Positions 6,076 through 8,085 of a DNA stretch of 8,085 nt are shown piece after piece; position 1 is the first letter of the stretch, and every line of letters begins with the position of its first letter. The DNA lies in NCBI GenBank assembly GCA_945876665.1, contig CAMCPC010000046.1, positions 1 to 8,085 of the forward strand, read 5' to 3'. The stretch is from an uncultured Oscillospiraceae bacterium (lineage in GTDB: Bacteria > Bacillota > Clostridia > UBA1381). The translations under genes and the position numbers were made by a program. The notes below the pieces were generated by a model. The model was not told the origin of the DNA. It was given only the letters and a program-made list of their open reading frames with translations, and did no database searches.

Positions 6076-7434
6076 ATGAAACAAGAAAACAGAAGCACAT
6101 TTTCGGGCGGACTCGGCTTTGTCCTTGCCGCGTCAGGAAGCGCTGTAGGGTTAGGTAATATATGGCGGTTTCCGTACCTTGCAGCTAAATACGGCGGAGG
6201 TATATTCCTTTTATTCTATATACTGCTTGTCGTAACGTTTGGCTTTTCTCTTATGGTAGCGGAAAACGCAATCGGACGAAAAACAGGAAAAAGCGCGCTT
6301 TGCGCATTTGGTGAGCTTAGCAAAAAATGGGCGTTTATCGGAATTATCGCAACAATTATACCGATGATTATTCAGCCCTATTACAACGTAATAGGCGGCT
6401 GGGTTGTGGAGTATGCGCTTACATATGTGACCGGCGGTCACAGCGCCGCCGCGCAGGATACGTTCTTTACGGATATGCTTGCGTCGCCTTTAAGACTTCT
6501 CATATTCCAGTTCGTATTCTCCGGAATAACTACTTTCGTAATTCTGAGAGGTGTACAGAAGGGTGTTGAAAAATTCAGTACAATTCTTATGCCTGTGCTG
6601 ATCGCGCTTGCAATATTTGTCGCTGTATATTCGATAACACTCCCCGGTGCAATAACGGGCGTAAAATATTTCTTTGTCCCTGATTTCTCTAAATTTTCTG
6701 TTCAGGGAATTCTTGCGGCAATGGGTCAGATGTTCTATTCGCTGTCGCTTGCAATGGGTATCATGGTTGCGTACGGCTCATATCTGCCGAAGGACAGCGA
6801 CCTTGAAAAGAACGTGAGCAGAATTGAGCTTTTCGACACAGGTATCGCTATACTTGCAGGTCTTATGATTGTTCCCGCCGTATTCGCATTTTCGGGCGGT
6901 GACGAAAGCGCTCTCGGCAAAGGTCCGAGCCTTATGTTCGTGACTCTGCCAAAGGTATTCGAGAGCATGGGTATGTCAACCATAATCGGTTCTGTATTCT
7001 TTATACTTGTACTGCTTGCGGCGCTTACCTCCTCAATCTCAATCATGGAGGCTATTGTTTCTTCGCTTTGCGACCGCTTCGGCTGGAGCAGAAGAAAGAC
7101 AACCATCGGTGCAGGTATAGGCTCGTTCCTGTTTGGTATTCCTCCTATCCTCGGCTACAGCCTGTGGGATAAGGTTACACTTGGCGGAATGTCAATCCTT
7201 GATATGATGGATTTTATCACTAATTCAGTGCTTATGCCTGTATGCGCATTGCTTACCTGTATCTTTGTCGCATATGTATTAGGCGTTAACGTTATCCATG
7301 ACGAGGTTAAGCTTTCATCGGCGTTCAAGCGTCAAAAGCTGTTTGATATTATGATAAAATATGTCGCGCCTGTGCTTATAGTTGCGATACTTGTTTCCTC
7401 GATACTTGAGGCAATGGGAATTATAAAGTTTTAA
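6076..7434 (+). CDS. Neurotransmitter:sodium symporter (NSS/SNF) family transporter
   Basis: A 452-residue LeuT-fold secondary transporter that takes up a substrate, usually an amino acid, with sodium across the cytoplasmic membrane. The family signature is clear in helix 1: GSAVGLGNIWRFPYL (21-35), whose unwound part supplies sodium and substrate contacts in LeuT. Helix 6 has SLSLAMGIMVAYGSYL (222-237), and helix 8 has ALTSSISIM (316-324) with the Thr-Ser pair that matches the second sodium site of LeuT. About 11 membrane helices are expected, and the length fits the common bacterial 11-helix members. It has its own promoter upstream and a terminator just downstream, so it is probably transcribed alone, divergent from the polysaccharide operon and functionally unrelated to it. 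The substrate cannot be assigned; tryptophan, tyrosine or other hydrophobic amino acids are precedents within the family. Confidence 0.93.
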   Translation: MKQENRSTFSGGLGFVLAASGSAVGLGNIWRFPYLAAKYGGGIFLLFYILLVVTFGFSLMVAENAIGRKTGKSALCAFGELSKKWAFIGIIATIIPMIIQPYYNVIGGWVVEYALTYVTGGHSAAAQDTFFTDMLASPLRLLIFQFVFSGITTFVILRGVQKGVEKFSTILMPVLIALAIFVAVYSITLPGAITGVKYFFVPDFSKFSVQGILAAMGQMFYSLSLAMGIMVAYGSYLPKDSDLEKNVSRIELFDTGIAILAGLMIVPAVFAFSGGDESALGKGPSLMFVTLPKVFESMGMSTIIGSVFFILVLLAALTSSISIMEAIVSSLCDRFGWSRRKTTIGAGIGSFLFGIPPILGYSLWDKVTLGGMSILDMMDFITNSVLMPVCALLTCIFVAYVLGVNVIHDEVKLSSAFKRQKLFDIMIKYVAPVLIVAILVSSILEAMGIIKF

Positions 7435-7439
7435 ACATC

Positions 7440-7471
7440 AAAAAAAATGAGCGCTAAACGCTCATTTTTTT
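7440..7471. terminator. Bidirectional intrinsic terminator between convergent genes
   Basis: A perfect 13-base-pair inverted repeat: an A-tract plus TGAGCG (7441-7453), a 5-base loop CTAAA (7454-7458), then CGCTCA plus a T-tract (7459-7471). The GC-containing core stem flanked by A7 and T7 gives a hairpin with a U-run in either direction. It sits 5 bases after the symporter stop and 4 bases after the tyrS stop, so it serves both genes. Confidence 0.93.
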
Positions 7472-7475
7472 ATGC

Positions 7476-8085
7476 TTATTTTACCACAACTCTGTGGAAT
7501 GTCTTTTTGCCCTTCTTTATAATCATGCCCTCGTCTGTTATCATATCCGCCGTAACAACACCGTTTACGTCGTTATACTTAGCATCGTTGATTGACAGAC
7601 CGTTCTGCTGTACAAGACGTCTTGCTTCGCCCTTTGACGAAAGAAGTCCTGTCTTAACAAGCATATCAAGCACTCCCATACCCACAACATCAGGGATAAC
7701 GGTAGTCGGCATATCGTCGCTTACGCCGCCCTTTGCGAATACCTCCTCAGCTGTTTTCTTAGCCTTTTCGGCTTCTTCCTCGCCGTGTACAAGCTTTGTA
7801 ACCTCATACGCAAGTATTCTCTTTGCCGCGTTAAGCTCCTGTCCTTCCCACTTTTCCATTTTGCGGATTTCGTCCATAGGAACAAATGTAAGAAGCTTTA
7901 AGCACTTTATAACGTCAGCGTCCTGAACATTTACCCAATATTGATAGAAATCATACGGTGTTGTCTTTTTCGGGTCAAGCCATACTGCGCCTGCGGCGGT
8001 CTTGCCCATCTTCTTGCCCTCGCTGTTTGTAAGCAGCGTAAAGGTCATGCCGTACACCTCCTGGCCTTCCACCCGGCGCACCAGC
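7476..8085 (-). CDS. tyrS: Tyrosyl-tRNA synthetase, C-terminal half (5' end outside window)
   Basis: About 203 residues of class I tyrosyl-tRNA synthetase, which charges tRNA-Tyr in the cytoplasm. Reading begins beyond the right edge, and the GTG at 8081 is an internal valine ([12 protein letters not shown]), not a start. The KMSKS-type ATP-binding loop appears as KKMGKT, followed by AAGAVWLD, a usual TyrRS context. Then comes the anticodon-binding helical region ([16 protein letters not shown]). The end carries an S4 RNA-binding domain (about the last 65 residues), with [20 protein letters not shown] and a basic tail. Full-length relatives are around 400-420 residues, so about half is seen. 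The stop TAA lies 4 bases from the shared terminator. Any T-box leader would lie outside the window. The identification is secure. Confidence 0.96.
   Translation of the reverse strand, partial: LVRRVEGQEVYGMTFTLLTNSEGKKMGKTAAGAVWLDPKKTTPYDFYQYWVNVQDADVIKCLKLLTFVPMDEIRKMEKWEGQELNAAKRILAYEVTKLVHGEEEAEKAKKTAEEVFAKGGVSDDMPTTVIPDVVGMGVLDMLVKTGLLSSKGEARRLVQQNGLSINDAKYNDVNGVVTADMITDEGMIIKKGKKTFHRVVVK

Noticed and set aside
6735..7106. A 123-codon minus-strand open frame within the symporter gene.
   Set aside because: It is antisense to the conserved helices 6-8 of the transporter, and the serine-rich composition is typical of a reverse-frame shadow.
7447..7926. A 159-codon plus-strand open frame.
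   Set aside because: It begins inside the terminator hairpin and is antisense to the well-conserved tyrS; the composition is that of a shadow frame.

Overview
The window looks like chromosomal DNA of a low-to-moderate-GC Gram-positive bacterium, most likely a member of the Clostridia. The evidence is a CsaB-type pyruvyltransferase fused to a glycosyltransferase, a Firmicutes-style MurJ, strong purine-rich Shine-Dalgarno sites, a canonical sigma-A promoter with an extended -10, and AT-rich intergenic DNA. All stop codons seen are ordinary, and TGA ends at least three genes, so a recoded TGA is unlikely. No mobile element, CRISPR array, tRNA or rRNA was seen.

Positions 1-5909 (minus strand) hold one tightly packed operon-like run, read right to left: a GT4-CsaB fusion (3675-5876), a MurJ/MviN lipid flippase (2137-3678), an O-antigen-ligase-like (Wzy_C/WaaL) polytopic membrane protein (255-2132) and the first 86 codons of another GT4-type glycosyltransferase (1-258). 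The junctions are a 4-base overlap, a 4-base gap and a 4-base overlap, so translational coupling is likely. Taken together they suggest assembly of a lipid-linked cell-wall polysaccharide: sugar transfer and pyruvylation in the cytoplasm, flipping across the membrane, then polymerisation or ligation outside. Pyruvylated secondary cell-wall polymer is the known anchor for SLH-domain surface proteins, so this may be an S-layer or SLH-protein anchoring locus; that is inference.

Positions 5877-6075 are an AT-rich divergent intergenic region. It carries a very good promoter for the plus-strand gene and a weaker candidate for the minus-strand operon. The start of the GT4-CsaB gene is abnormal: the only good ribosome-binding site leads to a TTG that is followed three codons later by an in-frame TGA, while the downstream ATG lacks a ribosome-binding site and omits the expected first beta strand.

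Positions 6076-7434 (plus) encode a neurotransmitter:sodium symporter (LeuT-fold) transporter, probably monocistronic. It ends at a perfect bidirectional hairpin terminator (7440-7471) shared with the convergent gene. Positions 7476-8085 (minus) are the C-terminal half of tyrosyl-tRNA synthetase, cut by the window edge.
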